Source: Actinomycetota bacterium (GTDB taxonomy: Bacteria > Actinomycetota > Actinomycetes > Nanopelagicales > Nanopelagicaceae). Taken from it: 12,249 nucleotides of DNA. The position numbers and the translations under genes were made by a program. The notes beneath the pieces are model-generated. The model was not told the DNA's origin and made no database searches. It saw nothing but the letters and a program-made list of their open reading frames with translations. Location: the NCBI GenBank assembly GCA_009705165.1, contig WLCU01000010.1, positions 1 through 12,249 of the forward strand, given 5' to 3'. Of the stretch, positions 11,830 through 12,249 are shown one piece after another. How positions within the stretch are numbered: the first letter of the stretch is position 1; every line of letters begins with the position of its first letter.

Positions 11830-12249
11830 GTGTCTAATCAAGGTTTTTTCGCAGAGGGCGATCGGATTCAACTGACCGATCCTAAAGGAAAGCTTTATAG
11901 CTTTACGATTACGCCCGGAAAAGAATGGCATACACACAAGGGCTGGATAACCCACGATGATTTAATCGGGATGCCTGAAGGCTCGGTGGTTAGTACAACA
12001 GCAGGTTTGAAATTTACTGCCTTTAAGCCATTACTTGCGGATTACGTTTTAACTATGCCACGCGGAGCAACGATTGTTTATCCAAAAGATGCTGCAATGA
12101 TTATTGGGTTGGCTGATGTTTTTCCTGGTGCACGTGTCTTAGAAGCCGGCGTTGGGAGCGGGGCTCTTACAATCTCATTACTACGAGCTGTTGGCGAAAA
12201 TGGAACAGTTCATTCGGTTGAACGTCGTGCTGATTTTGCCGAAAACGCA
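11830..12249 (+). CDS. trmI: tRNA (adenine-58-N1)-methyltransferase TrmI (3' end cut by window edge)
   Basis: SAM-dependent enzyme that methylates A58 in the T loop of tRNAs. The 140 visible residues cover the N-terminal beta domain and the start of the Rossmann domain; the full protein is usually 270-290 residues, so about half is missing. GDRIQLTDPKGKLYSFTI (10-27) and HTHKGWITHDDLIG (34-47) match the actinobacterial N-terminal domain. LLADYVLTMPRGATIVYPKD (68-87) precedes the SAM motif VLEAGVGSGALT (103-114). Glu131 in SVERR is the acidic residue expected to bind the SAM ribose. It begins at GTG 11830, six bases after a TANNNT box and without a ribosome site, so a leaderless message is likely. 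In mycobacteria and streptomycetes this gene precedes the proteasomal ATPase (arc/mpa) region, which would lie just beyond the window if order is conserved. Confidence 0.96.
   Translation, partial: MSNQGFFAEGDRIQLTDPKGKLYSFTITPGKEWHTHKGWITHDDLIGMPEGSVVSTTAGLKFTAFKPLLADYVLTMPRGATIVYPKDAAMIIGLADVFPGARVLEAGVGSGALTISLLRAVGENGTVHSVERRADFAENA

Noticed and set aside
11779..11955. N-terminal extension of the RecB-family protein to 11955
   Set aside because: It would overlap the trmI coding region by about 125 bp, and its residues look like antisense translation of trmI; the conserved core starts at 11778.
1..12249. Mobile elements, CRISPR arrays, phage or toxin-antitoxin genes
   Set aside because: No transposase, integrase, terminal inverted repeats, spaced repeat arrays or small paired genes were seen on either strand.

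Overview
The window looks like a stretch of a small, compact actinobacterial chromosome. A mycothiol ligase gene (mshC), the actinobacteria-restricted gene trio histidine phosphatase / DUF3090 / SCO1664-family, a PAC2-family protein, and the RecB-nuclease / TrmI pair all point to Actinobacteria. The base composition is clearly more AT-rich than in typical high-GC members, intergenic gaps are tiny, and convergent genes share stop codons. Together these suggest a streamlined low-GC lineage such as the freshwater Nanopelagicales (acI). The lineage is an inference from gene content and composition; no search was run.

Left part (1-3933, all on the minus strand). Read in the direction of transcription it is tRNA-Leu(GAG), apt (adenine salvage), a membrane acyltransferase with an SGNH domain, tdk (thymidine kinase), and a zinc alcohol dehydrogenase cut by the left edge. 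Gaps are 18, 2, 12 and 20 bp, so this can be read as one transcription unit that begins with a tRNA. Two nucleobase/nucleoside salvage genes flank a cell-envelope acyltransferase.

Right part (3934-12249). Transcription alternates: an M20 metallopeptidase (+), an aldo/keto reductase (-), a four-gene plus-strand block (histidine phosphatase, DUF3090 zinc-ribbon protein, SCO1664-family PI-kinase-like protein, mshC), PAC2 (-), a HAD hydrolase (+), a RecB-family nuclease (-) and trmI (+, cut by the right edge). All three convergent pairs overlap by four bases at a shared TTAA/CTAA. All divergent pairs are separated by only 43-65 bp. Several genes that start transcription units have a TANNNT box 6-8 nt before the start codon and no Shine-Dalgarno, the layout expected for leaderless mRNAs.

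Functional themes are nucleotide salvage on the left and mycothiol biosynthesis with its uncharacterised trio in the centre. On the right is the PAC2-HAD-RecB-TrmI neighbourhood, which in other actinobacteria leads into the proteasome ATPase region. No mobile elements, CRISPR arrays, rRNA genes or prophage genes were seen, and no gene-free stretch exceeds 300 bases. The most interesting biology is the mshC-linked trio, which offers a candidate for the unassigned phosphatase step of mycothiol synthesis, and the tRNA-led apt operon.
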